Below are positions 18,340 to 27,343 of a stretch of DNA of 64,000 nt, piece after piece. The stretch is taken from positions 3,712,501 to 3,776,500 of the forward strand of contig NZ_CP063401.1 of NCBI RefSeq assembly GCF_021729885.1, read 5' to 3'. The notes below the pieces were generated by a model. That model made no database searches, had not been told where the DNA came from, and was given only the letters and a program-made list of their open reading frames with translations. The position numbers and the translations under genes were made by a program. Every line of letters starts with the position of its first letter. Within the stretch, counting starts at the first letter, position 1. This DNA is from Devosia sp. SL43 (GTDB taxonomy: Bacteria > Pseudomonadota > Alphaproteobacteria > Rhizobiales > Devosiaceae).

Positions 18340-19065
18340 ATGTGCGGACGCTATGCCTCGACATTGCCGCCCGAGATGATGGTCGAGCTGTTCAAGCTGA
18401 TGAAGTCGCTCGACATCATCCCGCGCTACAATATCGCGCCAACGCAGCCGATTGCCGCCATTTGGGAAGCGCACGGCCGGCGCGAAGCGCATTTTGCGCG
18501 CTGGGGCCTGGTGCCCGGGTGGGTCAAGGATCCACGCGAGTTTCCGCTGCTAATCAACGCCCGGGTCGAGACCATGGCAGAGAAGCCGGCCTTTCGCGAC
18601 GCGCTCAAGCATGGCCGCTGCATCATCCCGGCCAGTGGCTATTACGAGTGGCACACCAATCCCGACAAGACCAAGCAGCCCTATTACATTACCATGGAGG
18701 ATGGGCGCCCCATGGCGCTGGCCGGACTCTATGCGACCTGGATGGGACCGAACGGGGAGGAGATCGACAGCGTCGCGACCATTACCGTCGCCGCCAATGC
18801 GCAGCTGTCGGAAGTACACGATCGCATGCCGGCCATCCTGCGCGGCAACGAGATCGACGATTGGCTCAATGTGCGCGACGTGCGGGCCCGTGAGGCCCAC
18901 CAACTGGCGCTGCCGCTGGAAGATGGAGCGCTGAAATTCCACCCGGTCTCGACGCGGGTCAATTCGGCCCGCGACGACGATCCAGGGTTGATCGAGCCGG
19001 TGACGGTGGAAAGGCCCGAGCCCGTGCGCAAGAAGGCTGCAGGCGGGCAACTGGATTTGTTCTGA
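18340..19065 (+). CDS. SOS response-associated peptidase (SRAP/HMCES family)
   Basis: The 241-aa protein begins MCGRY. Cys2 becomes the N-terminal nucleophile that forms a thiazolidine link with abasic sites in single-stranded DNA, protecting them. Other family residues are seen: INARVET (Asn), PASGYYEWH (Glu) and VHDRMPAIL (His). Length matches YedK-like proteins. It is divergent from the NUDIX gene and convergent with the hemerythrin gene, separated from it by a double palindromic repeat. Confidence 0.94.
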   Translation: MCGRYASTLPPEMMVELFKLMKSLDIIPRYNIAPTQPIAAIWEAHGRREAHFARWGLVPGWVKDPREFPLLINARVETMAEKPAFRDALKHGRCIIPASGYYEWHTNPDKTKQPYYITMEDGRPMALAGLYATWMGPNGEEIDSVATITVAANAQLSEVHDRMPAILRGNEIDDWLNVRDVRAREAHQLALPLEDGALKFHPVSTRVNSARDDDPGLIEPVTVERPEPVRKKAAGGQLDLF

Positions 19066-19073
19066 GGGGCATC

Positions 19074-19207
19074 GTGCCACGCCCTCGTGGTTCGAGGCGC
19101 TGAAGAAGCGCACCTCACCATGAGGGCTGATGAGATATCGAGCTTACAGTAGCCCTCATGGTGAGGTGCGAGCCCTTCGCGAGCCTCGAACCACGAGGGC
19201 GTGGCAC
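19074..19207. repeat. GTGCCACGCCCTC palindromic repeat, two inverted copies
   Basis: Two copies of the repeat seen at 16423-16484 stand head to head. The outer arms start GTGCCACGCCCTCGTGGTTC (19074 on) and end with its complement at 19207, and the inner ends carry CCTCACCATGAGGGCT and its inverse. It fills the gap between the convergent SRAP and hemerythrin genes, and ends at the base before the hemerythrin stop codon. A bidirectional terminator role is likely. Confidence 0.85.
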
Positions 19208-19768
19208 TTAGCCCCCCAGCTCGAAATAGCCCAGCGCGTCACCCATCGCCTCTTCCTCCCAGCCGAGGTGGGAGAGCAGCACGCGTTCCAATGCGTGATA
19301 GACCGCCTTGGCATCCTCGAACCGCGCTTCGGTCGGCTCTGCCGCGAGTGCGTTGAGCGCATCGACGAGACGCTCGAGCAGCTCGTGGACCACCACATGC
19401 TCGGCCCCCAGTCGATCGGCGATCGCCTTGAAGCCCTCCCCCTGCAGCGCCAAGGCCGGGAAGATCGCATAGTCCTCGATGGAGTGGTGCGTGTTGACGA
19501 TCTGGCAGTGCCGTCCGCAGAGATTGCCGAAGCGTCGATAGTTGGCGACCATCGCCAGGTTGTCGGTTTCAGCGGTAATTTCGGCGCGGCTGACGCCGCC
19601 TGCATTGGCGCGGTCGATCAGCTTGCCCAGCGTCACCATGTTGTGACGCAGGTGATCATGCACCATGCGCAGGTGCTGGCCTGGCTCGCGTTGAGCCTCG
19701 GTCAGGCCCTCGAGCTTCTGCAGCGGCGGACGTGTGGCGTCGTCAAGAAATGAAATGTTGAGCAGCAT
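19208..19768 (-). CDS. hemerythrin HHE-domain protein
   Basis: The 186-aa protein has a four-helix HHE arrangement with spaced histidines: LRMVHDHLRHNM, CQIVNTHHSIEDYAIFPAL, AEHVVVHELLERL and LLSHLGWEEEAMGDAL. These could bind a di-iron centre. Stand-alone HHE proteins are linked to oxygen or iron handling. No signal peptide or partner domain is attached. It is convergent with SRAP and shares strand with the FAD oxidoreductase upstream. Confidence 0.83.
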   Translation of the reverse strand: MLLNISFLDDATRPPLQKLEGLTEAQREPGQHLRMVHDHLRHNMVTLGKLIDRANAGGVSRAEITAETDNLAMVANYRRFGNLCGRHCQIVNTHHSIEDYAIFPALALQGEGFKAIADRLGAEHVVVHELLERLVDALNALAAEPTEARFEDAKAVYHALERVLLSHLGWEEEAMGDALGYFELGG

Positions 19769-19840
19769 AGGCCGTAGATGGGCCAGCGGGCCGGGAGGCG
19801 CAAGACGGCACCAAAAGGTGGTCGAGGGGCTTCCCGAGAA

Positions 19841-21256
19841 CTATCCCAGCATCTTGCCCGGGTTGAGGATCCCCTTCGGGTCTAGCGCCGTCTTGATGGC
19901 GCGCATCATGTCGAGCGCCACGGGGTCCTTCACCTGGCGCAGCAATTCGCGCTTGAGCTGGCCGATGCCGTGCTCTGCAGACACCGACCCGCCCAGTCGC
20001 AGCACGATCTCGTAGATAGCTTCATGCATCTGTTCGTCATGTGCAGCCATGAAGGCCTTGGCGTCGGCGCCAACCGGCTGGCTGAAGTTAAAGTGGATGT
20101 TGCCATCGCCCATATGGCCGAACGGCACCGCGCGGATCCCGGGAACGAGGCGTTCGGCAGCGACCGTCCCTTCGGCAATCAATTGCGGCACGGCGGCAAT
20201 CGGAACCGATACGTCGTGTTTGATCGACGCGCCTTCCTTGGATTGCACTTCGCTCATCTGCTCGCGGAAGGCCCACATGCGGGTACGGTCGCCGAGCGAC
20301 TCGGCAAACACGGCATTGTCGATCAGCCCCTCGGCAAAGGCCGCCTCGATGGCTGCCTGCAAGGAGCCGGGCACGCCGCCTTTCATGCGCGAAACTTCGA
20401 TCAGCGCATACCATGGCGACGGGCCTGCGGTGGGGTCCCGGTCCAGCATGCCCTGGCGCAACTGCATCTCCAGGCCGAGGTGAGGGATGATCTCGAAGGC
20501 GTTGAGGCGGGACCCGGTTCGCTCGCGCAGCAGTTGGAACAGCGTCAGCGCTGCCTCAGGGCCGGCAATGTTGACGATTGTGGTCTCATAGTCTTCCGGC
20601 TTGGGGAAGATCTTGAGCGTGGCTGCGGTGATGATGCCCAGCGTGCCTTCGGCGCCGACCAGGAGGTCTTTCAGGTCGTAGCCGGTATTGTCCTTCTTCA
20701 GCGAATTGAGCCCGCGATAGAGCCTGCCATCCGCCATCACAGCCTCGACGCCCATGGTCAGCTCCCGGGCGTTGCCGAATGCCAGCACGTTTACGCCGCC
20801 AGCATTGGACGACAGCAGGCCGCCGATCCGCGCCGAGCCCTGCGAACCCAGCCACAACGGGAAGATCGTGCCCTCGGCCTCGGCCGCTTTGTGAGCGTTT
20901 TCGAGGATCACCCCGGCTTCGGCAGTCATGGTGCCGGCCGCGACGTCCACCGAGCGGATACGATCCAGCTTGGCGAGGCTGACGACGACCTCGTCACCAC
21001 GCAGCGGCACCTGTGCCCCTACCAACCCGGTATTGCCGCCCTGCGGAATGATGCCGATGCCGGTGTCATTGGCCCAGCGCACGATCGACTGTACCTCTTC
21101 GACCGAGCCGGGCAAGGCGATTGCCGCTGCGCCCATATGGAAGCGCTTGCGCGGCTCGTTGAGGTAGTTGCCCATCTTTCCCGGCTCGCCGATGACGGCA
21201 TTGGCCCCGATCAGGCTGCTGAGCTGGGCGACGACATCGGCGGCGGAAAGGGGCAT
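19841..21256 (-). CDS. FAD-linked D-2-hydroxyacid dehydrogenase (GlcD/DLD type)
   Basis: The 471-aa protein has the PCMH-type FAD domain (IIPQGGNTGLVGAQ, GGLLSSNAGGVNVLAFGN, KDNTGYDLKDLLVGAEGTLG). A C-terminal FAD_oxidase_C domain ends VSAEHGIGQLKRE and LDPKGILNPGKML. The family oxidises D-lactate, D-2-hydroxyglutarate or glycolate and passes electrons to quinone or cytochrome. Substrate not determined; D-2-hydroxyglutarate is a fair guess. ATG 21256 gives the usual N-terminus; an upstream start at 21319 adds 21 atypical residues. Confidence 0.87.
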   Translation of the reverse strand: MPLSAADVVAQLSSLIGANAVIGEPGKMGNYLNEPRKRFHMGAAAIALPGSVEEVQSIVRWANDTGIGIIPQGGNTGLVGAQVPLRGDEVVVSLAKLDRIRSVDVAAGTMTAEAGVILENAHKAAEAEGTIFPLWLGSQGSARIGGLLSSNAGGVNVLAFGNARELTMGVEAVMADGRLYRGLNSLKKDNTGYDLKDLLVGAEGTLGIITAATLKIFPKPEDYETTIVNIAGPEAALTLFQLLRERTGSRLNAFEIIPHLGLEMQLRQGMLDRDPTAGPSPWYALIEVSRMKGGVPGSLQAAIEAAFAEGLIDNAVFAESLGDRTRMWAFREQMSEVQSKEGASIKHDVSVPIAAVPQLIAEGTVAAERLVPGIRAVPFGHMGDGNIHFNFSQPVGADAKAFMAAHDEQMHEAIYEIVLRLGGSVSAEHGIGQLKRELLRQVKDPVALDMMRAIKTALDPKGILNPGKMLG

Positions 21257-21457
21257 GGAGAACCGGCATAGTTTGGTCGGCGAGCCAACAACAATGGCCA
21301 CTCCGTCGCCGGCAGGCAAGCGCCTGTCTCCAACTATCTGCTAGGCAATCTCGCCAGTGGCGCAGGCAGGGGAATCTACTATGGTGCCCTCAGCTTCTTT
21401 GAAGCGGCTTGCCTTCTTTCGATAGGACGCGTCGGCTCAGCGACGCGGGAATGAATC

Positions 21458-22075
21458 ATGACAGCCCTGGTTTGGCCGGAAATCTACTTCATCCGGCATG
21501 GTGAAACGCCCTGGAATGCCGAACGCCGCTATCAGGGGCGCAAGGACATTCCGCTCAACGATAAGGGCCGCGGCCAGGCCAACCAGAATGGCAAAACGCT
21601 CGCGGCGCTGTTCGAGGCGCGCGGGCTCGATCCCAATGCCTTCGAATGGCACGCATCGCCTCTTGGTCGTACGCGTGAAACCATGGAGCGCGTCCGTGCG
21701 GGCTTTTCGACGCACCTGCCGGAGGTTCAGTACGACGTGCGCCTGATGGAAATTTCCTTCGGCGTACTCGAAGGCGAGCTGTTCGAGCAATTGCCAGCCA
21801 ACATGGCCATCGCCCCGGGTTCCCGCACCGAGGACTATTGGGACTATCGCCCCCAAGACGGCGAGAATTATCGCGATGTGGAAGCTCGGCTCGGCGAATT
21901 TTCGGCAGTGCTCAAGGGACCGTCAGTGGTGGTTGCGCATGGCGGTATCGCCCGCACTTTGCGTGTGCTGATCGAACATGCGCCGATCGTCGAAGTGATC
22001 AACTGGGCTCCGCCGCAAGACGCGGTCATGCACTTCACGCCTGGCAAAATGGAGCTGCTTCGCGCCGCGGTATGA
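21458..22075 (+). CDS. histidine phosphatase family protein
   Basis: The 205-aa protein has the phosphoglycerate mutase-like signature IYFIRHGETPWNAERRYQG, with the catalytic RHG near residue 12. The second histidine is in VVVAHGGIARTLRV. Such proteins are usually phosphatases of small phosphorylated compounds. The gene precedes aroC by 52 bp on the same strand, so they may be co-transcribed. The substrate is unknown. Confidence 0.85.
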   Translation: MTALVWPEIYFIRHGETPWNAERRYQGRKDIPLNDKGRGQANQNGKTLAALFEARGLDPNAFEWHASPLGRTRETMERVRAGFSTHLPEVQYDVRLMEISFGVLEGELFEQLPANMAIAPGSRTEDYWDYRPQDGENYRDVEARLGEFSAVLKGPSVVVAHGGIARTLRVLIEHAPIVEVINWAPPQDAVMHFTPGKMELLRAAV

Positions 22076-22127
22076 TTGACCTGCGTCACCGTGGCTCCTA
22101 GAAAGCCGCCAACCACGGGGCCGCGCC

Positions 22128-23243
22128 ATGTCTTTCAATACGTTCGGGCATCTCTTCCGCTTCACCACCTGGGGTGAAAGCCACGGACCGGCGCTCGGCG
22201 TGGTGGTGGACGGCTGCCCGCCCGGTCTGATCCTGACGCCCGAAATCATTCAGCGCGACCTCGATCGCCGCAAGCCGGGCCAGTCGAAATACACCACGCA
22301 GCGGCGCGAAGAGGATGCGGTGAAAATCCTCTCCGGCGTGTTCGAGGATGAGCGCACCGACGGCCCGCGCACGACGGGTACCCCCATCTCGCTGCTGATC
22401 GAAAACACCGACCAGCGCTCCAAAGACTATGCTGAGATCCGCGACAAATACCGTCCGGGCCACGCCGACTATACCTATGACCAGAAATATGGCGTCCGCG
22501 ACTATCGCGGCGGTGGCCGCACCTCGGCGCGCGAAACTGCGGCGCGCGTGGCGGCAGGCGCAGTGGCGCGGCAGGTCCTGGCCGGCATCACCATCCGCGC
22601 CAGCCTCGTGCAGGTCGGGCCGCACAAGATCGACTACGCCAATTTCGACTGGGACCAAGTCGACCAGAACCCGTTCTTCTGCGCCGACGCCAAGGCGGCC
22701 GAATTCTGGGCCGACTATCTCGACGGCATCCGCAAGGACGGCAATTCGGTCGGCGCCGTGATCGAAGTGGTTGCCGAGAACGTCCCGGCCGGCTGGGGCG
22801 CGCCGATCTACGGCAAGCTGAGCGCCGATCTCGCCTCGGCGATGATGAGCATCAACGCGGTGAAAGCGGTTGAAATTGGTGCCGGCTTTGAGGCCGCCAG
22901 TCTCACCGGCATCGACAATGCCGACCAGATGCGGGCAGGGGAGGGCAAGCCCTACTTCCTCTCCAACCACGCAGGCGGCATCCTGGGCGGCATCTCCAAC
23001 GGCGACCCCATCGTCTGCCGCTTCGCGGTGAAGCCAACATCGTCGATCATCACCCCGCGCCAGACCGTCACCACGACCAATGAAGACACGGACATCATCA
23101 CCAAGGGCCGCCACGACCCGTGTGTGGGGATCCGTGCCGTGCCGGTGGGCGAGGCGATGATGGCGCTGGTGCTGGCCGATCACGCGCTGCGTCATCGTGG
23201 GCAGACGGGTCGTGACGGTGCAGTGGGCTTCGAGCGGAACTAG
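22128..23243 (+). CDS. aroC: chorismate synthase
   Basis: The 371-aa protein starts [20 protein letters not shown], the conserved N-terminus, and has [36 protein letters not shown] and the C-terminal [18 protein letters not shown]. It converts EPSP to chorismate with reduced FMN, the last common step of aromatic amino acid synthesis. This biosynthetic gene is distinct from the catabolic quinate/shikimate locus at 35.7-42.9 kb. Confidence 0.98.
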   Translation: MSFNTFGHLFRFTTWGESHGPALGVVVDGCPPGLILTPEIIQRDLDRRKPGQSKYTTQRREEDAVKILSGVFEDERTDGPRTTGTPISLLIENTDQRSKDYAEIRDKYRPGHADYTYDQKYGVRDYRGGGRTSARETAARVAAGAVARQVLAGITIRASLVQVGPHKIDYANFDWDQVDQNPFFCADAKAAEFWADYLDGIRKDGNSVGAVIEVVAENVPAGWGAPIYGKLSADLASAMMSINAVKAVEIGAGFEAASLTGIDNADQMRAGEGKPYFLSNHAGGILGGISNGDPIVCRFAVKPTSSIITPRQTVTTTNEDTDIITKGRHDPCVGIRAVPVGEAMMALVLADHALRHRGQTGRDGAVGFERN

Positions 23244-23257
23244 GCGTCCGCCGCGGC

Positions 23258-23557
23258 TCAGCGCTTGCGGACGAACTCGGTCCGCAGCACGAGGCCCTTG
23301 ATGGCGTCGTGCCGACAGTCGATCTCTTCGGGATTGTCGGTGAGGCGGATAGACTTGATCACCGTGCCTTGCTTGAGCGTCTGACCGGCGCCCTTCACCT
23401 TGAGATCCTTGATCAGCACAACCTGGTCGCCATCGGCGAGGACAGTGCCGGCGGCATCCACGACCACCAGCGCCGCTTCGGGCGTTGCAGCTACCAGCTC
23501 GGACGCCGGGCGCCATTCGCCCGTTGCCTCGTCGTAAATATAGACGTCGTCGGTCAT
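23258..23557 (-). CDS. PhnA/YjdM C-terminal domain protein lacking the zinc ribbon
   Basis: The 99-aa protein has the YjdM (PhnA) C-terminal domain: DAAGTVLADGDQVVLIKDL, KVKGAGQTLKQGTVIKSIRL and a final LRTEFVRKR. E. coli YjdM begins with a CxxC zinc ribbon; here that part is replaced by MTDDVYIYDEATGEWRPASE with no cysteines. It is not part of phosphonate breakdown, despite the old name. ATG 23557 gives a compact protein; the longer reading frame upstream has poor coding character. Confidence 0.78.
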   Translation of the reverse strand: MTDDVYIYDEATGEWRPASELVAATPEAALVVVDAAGTVLADGDQVVLIKDLKVKGAGQTLKQGTVIKSIRLTDNPEEIDCRHDAIKGLVLRTEFVRKR

Positions 23558-23642
23558 GAGGGTCCGGGGGTTATGTCGTGTCGAGCGCGAAGCTCGTGTT
23601 AGTCTGTCTGCACCAGGAACACAAATGCGGGCCGCGGACTGG

Positions 23643-24383
23643 TCAAGGCGTGCGGCGGAACACCAGCACCGTCTCGACATTCCCGTCACCGCCCGAAATT
23701 GGCGACGTCACGGACTGCAGGTGCGCAAAGCCCTGGGCTGCCATGAAGGCTATGACCTCTGCCCGCGCCGTCTCGATTGCGTCCTCGTCGGTCACGATGC
23801 CCCCCTTGCCGACATTGCGGCGGCCCACTTCAAACTGCGGCTTGAACAGGATCACCGCATCGGCGTTAGGCGTGCACAGCGCCAGCGGCGCCTCGAGCAC
23901 CTTGGTCACCGAGACGAAGCTCACATCGGACACCAGCAGATCGATCGGCTCGGGGATCATCTCGGCCGTCAGGTCGCGGGCATTGACGCCTTCCATGCTC
24001 ACCACGCGGTCGCTGCCCTTCAGTCTTTGATGCAACTGGTCGTGGCCGACATCGACGGCATAGATGCGCCGCGCGCCGCGCTCCATCAGCGCCTGCGTGA
24101 AGCCACCCGTCGAGGCACCGACATCGATGCAGGTCTTGCCGTTGGGGTCGATATTGCCCGCCTCAAGGCCGGCGACCAGCTTGAGTGCGGCCCGCGAAAC
24201 ATAATTCGCCGCAGGGTCGTCGAGGGCGACCTTATCGTCCCGTCCCACCATCTGGTTCTGCTTTACGGCGGTGACGCCGTTGATTGTGACCGTGCCGCGC
24301 AGGATCGCATCGCGCGCTCGCGCCCGGCTGGGCGCCAACCCGCGCTGCTCCAGCGCCAGATCGAGGCGGATGCGTTCGCTCAT
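23643..24383 (-). CDS. tlyA: TlyA family rRNA (cytidine-2'-O)-methyltransferase
   Basis: The 246-aa protein combines an N-terminal S4 RNA-binding domain (RLDLALEQRGLAPSRARARD, VTINGVT) with an FtsJ-type methyltransferase (CIDVGASTGGFTQALMERGA, the SAM site; DLLVSDVSFVS). TlyA proteins 2'-O-methylate 16S and/or 23S rRNA; older notes call them hemolysin A. Its start overlaps the stop of the SCO gene by 4 bp, showing translational coupling. Confidence 0.94.
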   Translation of the reverse strand: MSERIRLDLALEQRGLAPSRARARDAILRGTVTINGVTAVKQNQMVGRDDKVALDDPAANYVSRAALKLVAGLEAGNIDPNGKTCIDVGASTGGFTQALMERGARRIYAVDVGHDQLHQRLKGSDRVVSMEGVNARDLTAEMIPEPIDLLVSDVSFVSVTKVLEAPLALCTPNADAVILFKPQFEVGRRNVGKGGIVTDEDAIETARAEVIAFMAAQGFAHLQSVTSPISGGDGNVETVLVFRRTP

Positions 24384-24985
24384 CCTTCGACCAGGCGCTT
24401 GACCTTGGCGATGGCGGTTTCGGTGGCTTCCTCATAGGCAACAGTGCCTTCGAACGAGCCATCCGCGCCAATGAGGAAGGTCAGCGCGGTGTGATCGACC
24501 AGGTAGTATGGGTCATCGGCAGCAAAGCCCTCGGCGCGCTCGCCAAGCACGCCAAACGCCGCCTTGACGGCTGTCGTCTGGGCCTCGTCACCGACCAGCC
24601 CGATGATCGAGGGGTCAAAGCCTTCGACATAGCCCTTGACCGTCTCAAGCGTGTCGCGCGCCGGGTCGACAGTGACGAAAATGATACGGAGCTGTTCGGG
24701 CGTCAGCCCAAGCTGCTGCCGCCAGGCGGTCGTCTCGGCCAGCGTCGTCGGGCACACGTCGGGGCAAAAGGTATAGCCAAAGAAGATCAGGCTCGGCGTG
24801 CCCTTGAGACTATCCTGCGTGAAGCTGCCGCCCTGGGTGGAGGCCAGTTCGAAACTCTGCCCAGTGAGGCCGAGTGGCTTTTGAGGTGGGGCAAAATATA
24901 GCATCGCCGTTGCGCCAATAGCGACGACGGCGACCAGCAGCCAGAGCACGATACGAAAATTGCGGAGAGATTTGTTGGTGGTCAT
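24380..24985 (-). CDS. SCO1/SenC family copper chaperone
   Basis: The 201-aa protein has one N-terminal membrane helix (IVLWLLVAVVAIGATAMLYF) and a periplasmic thioredoxin-like domain. The copper-binding CxxxC is in FGYTFCPDVCPTTLAE and the distal His is in YLVDHTALTFLI. SCO proteins help insert copper into the CuA site of cytochrome c oxidase. ATG 24985 is right, because further upstream the frame runs into a repeat. In many Rhizobiales dxs lies between xseB and tlyA; here this gene and a repeat do. Confidence 0.92.
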   Translation of the reverse strand: MTTNKSLRNFRIVLWLLVAVVAIGATAMLYFAPPQKPLGLTGQSFELASTQGGSFTQDSLKGTPSLIFFGYTFCPDVCPTTLAETTAWRQQLGLTPEQLRIIFVTVDPARDTLETVKGYVEGFDPSIIGLVGDEAQTTAVKAAFGVLGERAEGFAADDPYYLVDHTALTFLIGADGSFEGTVAYEEATETAIAKVKRLVEG

Positions 24986-24994
24986 GTCGCCTCG

Positions 24995-25123
24995 GTGGCA
25001 CGCCCTCGTGGTTCGAGGCTCGCGAAGTGCTCGCACCTCACCATGAGGGCTACTGATACATGGCGTTCCCAGCCCTCATGGTGAGGCGGGAGCGCAGCGA
25101 CCCTCGAACCACGAGGGCGTGGC
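24995..25123. repeat. GTGCCACGCCCTC palindromic repeat, two inverted copies
   Basis: Two inverted copies of the same unit as at 16423 and 19074 stand here. The left end reads GTGGCACGCCCTCGTGGTTC and the right end its inverse, CGAACCACGAGGGCGTGGC, with CCTCACCATGAGGGCT and its mirror inside. It separates xseB from the SCO gene. Unlike the other two loci, the flanking genes here run in the same direction. Confidence 0.85.
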
Positions 25124-25128
25124 GAATG

Positions 25129-25371
25129 TCAGGCGTCCAGCGGTTCGGTGCCCGTCGCCTTGCCATCGCGATTGAGTGTGATCTTTTCGATGCGGGCCTC
25201 GGCCGTGCGCAGCAGCGTCTCGCAATGCGCTTTCAACGCCTCGCCGCGCTCATAAATCGCAATCGATTCTGCCAACGGAGCCCGACCCGATTCCAGCTTG
25301 CCGACAATCTCTTCGAGCTGTGCGAGGGCCGCCTCAAAGCTCAGTGTCTTGACGTCGTCATTGTCGGCCAT
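25129..25371 (-). CDS. xseB: exodeoxyribonuclease VII small subunit
   Basis: The 80-aa protein matches Xse[20 protein letters not shown], then [21 protein letters not shown], forming the coiled-coil that joins XseA to make the single-strand DNA exonuclease. The length is normal. It follows the deacetylase gene by 10 bp, a pairing common in Rhizobiales. Confidence 0.95.
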   Translation of the reverse strand: MADNDDVKTLSFEAALAQLEEIVGKLESGRAPLAESIAIYERGEALKAHCETLLRTAEARIEKITLNRDGKATGTEPLDA

Positions 25372-25381
25372 GGGCGAATTC

Positions 25382-26329
25382 CTATGCGTCCAGGCGCCCG
25401 GTGGCGCCGTCCATCAGCATGGCGACATGGTGCGAAACACCGCCCGCCAGACCCTTGAGGTCATAACCACCTTCGAGCAGCGAGACAATGCGGTTGCCGC
25501 AGGTCCGCTCGGCCGCATCCATCAACTTTCCCGTGAGCCAGCCATAGTCGTCAGACTGCCAGTTGAGCTGCGCCAGCGGGTCGCGCTCATGCGCGTCAAA
25601 CCCCGCCGAGATGAGGATCAGGTCCGGCGAAAAGTCGAGCAGAGCCGGGATGATCCGCGTCACATAGGCGTCGCGCATGCGCTCGCCATCGGTGTTGGGA
25701 TCGAGCGGCGTATTGGCAATATTGCCGACGCCGGTCTCGGTCGCCTTGCCGGTGCCGGGATAGAGCGGCATCTGATGGCTTGAGGCGTAGAAGACGGTCG
25801 GATCGTCCTTGAAGATGTCCTGCGTGCCATTGCCGTGATGCACGTCGAAATCGACGATGGCGATGCGTTCGGCGCCATATTTTCGCTGTGCTTCGCGAGC
25901 CACGATCGCCACCGTGTTGATCAGGCAAAAGCCCATCGGCGTGGCGATTTCGGCATGGTGACCCGGTGGCCGGATAGCGCAGAAGGCATTGTCGACTTCG
26001 CCCAACAGGACCGCGTCGAGCGCCGAAAGCGCCCCACCCAGGCCGGTTGCGGCGGCCGACAGCGAATCGGCGGAGATGAAGGTGTCGCTATCGACCTGCC
26101 CGATGCCCTCTGCCGGCCGGGCATCACGAAGCCGCGCCAGATAGCGCGAGTCGTGGACCAACTCGGCCAGCGTGAGATCGCCCGTTGTTGCGCTGCGGCG
26201 CAGCAGTTTGTCGAAACGGGAGCGGCCGAGCGCGTCTTCCACGGCGCGGATACGGTCGGCCCGCTCGGGATGGCCCTGCGGCGTCACGTGATCGGCAAAA
26301 TTCGGTTGGCTGACGAGCAGCGTGGTCAC
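25382..26329 (-). CDS. histone deacetylase family protein (acetylpolyamine amidohydrolase-like)
   Basis: The 315-aa protein has the zinc deacetylase fold motifs: [19 protein letters not shown] (catalytic His pair), [18 protein letters not shown] (zinc Asp and His), [13 protein letters not shown] (zinc Asp) and LEGGYDL. Bacterial members remove acetyl groups from polyamines, acetoin-pathway enzymes or other small substrates. The target is not known. It lies upstream of xseB in one transcript and is divergent from the Sua5 gene. Confidence 0.92.
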   Translation of the reverse strand: MTTLLVSQPNFADHVTPQGHPERADRIRAVEDALGRSRFDKLLRRSATTGDLTLAELVHDSRYLARLRDARPAEGIGQVDSDTFISADSLSAAATGLGGALSALDAVLLGEVDNAFCAIRPPGHHAEIATPMGFCLINTVAIVAREAQRKYGAERIAIVDFDVHHGNGTQDIFKDDPTVFYASSHQMPLYPGTGKATETGVGNIANTPLDPNTDGERMRDAYVTRIIPALLDFSPDLILISAGFDAHERDPLAQLNWQSDDYGWLTGKLMDAAERTCGNRIVSLLEGGYDLKGLAGGVSHHVAMLMDGATGRLDA

Positions 26330-26401
26330 GCGGGGTCATGTCTCCGGGGCAATCGACCGCTTCGTCTTGACGCGCCGGGGTCCGGTTGTCAAACAACGGC
26401 C

Positions 26402-27343
26402 ATGACAATGACAGTTCCCCAGCCGATTTCGGTGGAAGACGCCGCCGCGCTGCTCCGCGCCGGCAAGCTCTGCGCCTTTCCCACCGAAACGGTCTATGGG
26501 CTGGGCGCCGACGCGACCGACCCCGATGCGGTGCTGGCCATCTACGAGACCAAGGGCCGGCCCCGCTTCAATCCACTCATCAACCATTGCTCGGACCTGG
26601 CAATGGCCGAAGCCCTCGCGGAATTTTCACCCCTGGCCCGGCGCCTCGCCGCGCTGTGGCCGGCCGGGCTGACCCTCGTGCTGCCGGCTCTTCCGGGCAA
26701 CGGGCTGGCCGATGTGGCGACAGCTGGCCTCGACACAGTCGCCATCCGCATTCCGGATCATCCGTTGGCGCTGCAGCTGATCGCTGCGGTCGGCAGGCCG
26801 CTCGCTGCACCATCGGCCAATCCGTCCGGACGGCTCTCGCCGACCACCGCCGAGCAGGTGCGGCGAGGTTTTGGTGGTCGCGTGCCGGTGCTCGATGGCG
26901 GGCCGTGCCGCGCCGGTGTGGAATCCACTATCATCCGCGTCGAAGGCGACCGGCTGGTACAACTGCGGGCGGGGGCCATCGCCCGGCGCGAGATAGCACG
27001 CGCCGTCGGTGTGCCGGTCGAACTGGCCGAGAAGGATGCCGCCATTTCCGCGCCGGGGATGCTGGTAAGCCATTACGCGCCCAATGCCCTGCTGCGGCTC
27101 AACGCCGAGCCACGTGACGGCGAAGCTTACCTGGCGTTCGGCCCTGCGCCGGCGTTTGATGGCGTCAGCCGGAACCTGTCGGCCAATGCCGACCTGCACG
27201 AAGCCGCACGGAACCTGTTCTCCATGCTGCACGAGCTGGACGCATTAGGGGTAGGGACGATCGCCGTGGCGCCGATCCCGGATACCGGGCTCGGCGAGGC
27301 CATCAACGATCGTCTTGAACGTGCGGCGGCGCCGAGGCCTTAA
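26402..27343 (+). CDS. threonylcarbamoyl-AMP synthase (Sua5/YrdC type)
   Basis: The 313-aa protein has the YrdC domain (GKLCAFPTETVYGLGADATD, KGRPRFNPLINH, LAAPSANPSGRLSPT, ESTIIRVEG). It also has the extra C-terminal Sua5 domain (APGMLVSHYAPNALLRL). It makes threonylcarbamoyl-AMP for the t6A37 modification of ANN-decoding tRNAs. ATG 26402 is the start; the open frame continues upstream to 25835 only as antisense of the deacetylase gene. Its stop overlaps the convergent J-protein stop by 4 bp. Confidence 0.95.
   Translation: MTMTVPQPISVEDAAALLRAGKLCAFPTETVYGLGADATDPDAVLAIYETKGRPRFNPLINHCSDLAMAEALAEFSPLARRLAALWPAGLTLVLPALPGNGLADVATAGLDTVAIRIPDHPLALQLIAAVGRPLAAPSANPSGRLSPTTAEQVRRGFGGRVPVLDGGPCRAGVESTIIRVEGDRLVQLRAGAIARREIARAVGVPVELAEKDAAISAPGMLVSHYAPNALLRLNAEPRDGEAYLAFGPAPAFDGVSRNLSANADLHEAARNLFSMLHELDALGVGTIAVAPIPDTGLGEAINDRLERAAAPRP

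Noticed and set aside
24986-25103. N-terminal peptides such as MRALREPRTTRACH on several frames
   Set aside because: They come from the translated GTGCCACGCCCTC repeat, which is open in some frames by chance. Similar peptides appear at every copy of the repeat.
25835-26401. N-terminal extension of the threonylcarbamoyl-AMP synthase to ~500 aa
   Set aside because: This part is antisense to the histone deacetylase-family gene and has no family likeness; YrdC homology starts right after ATG 26402.
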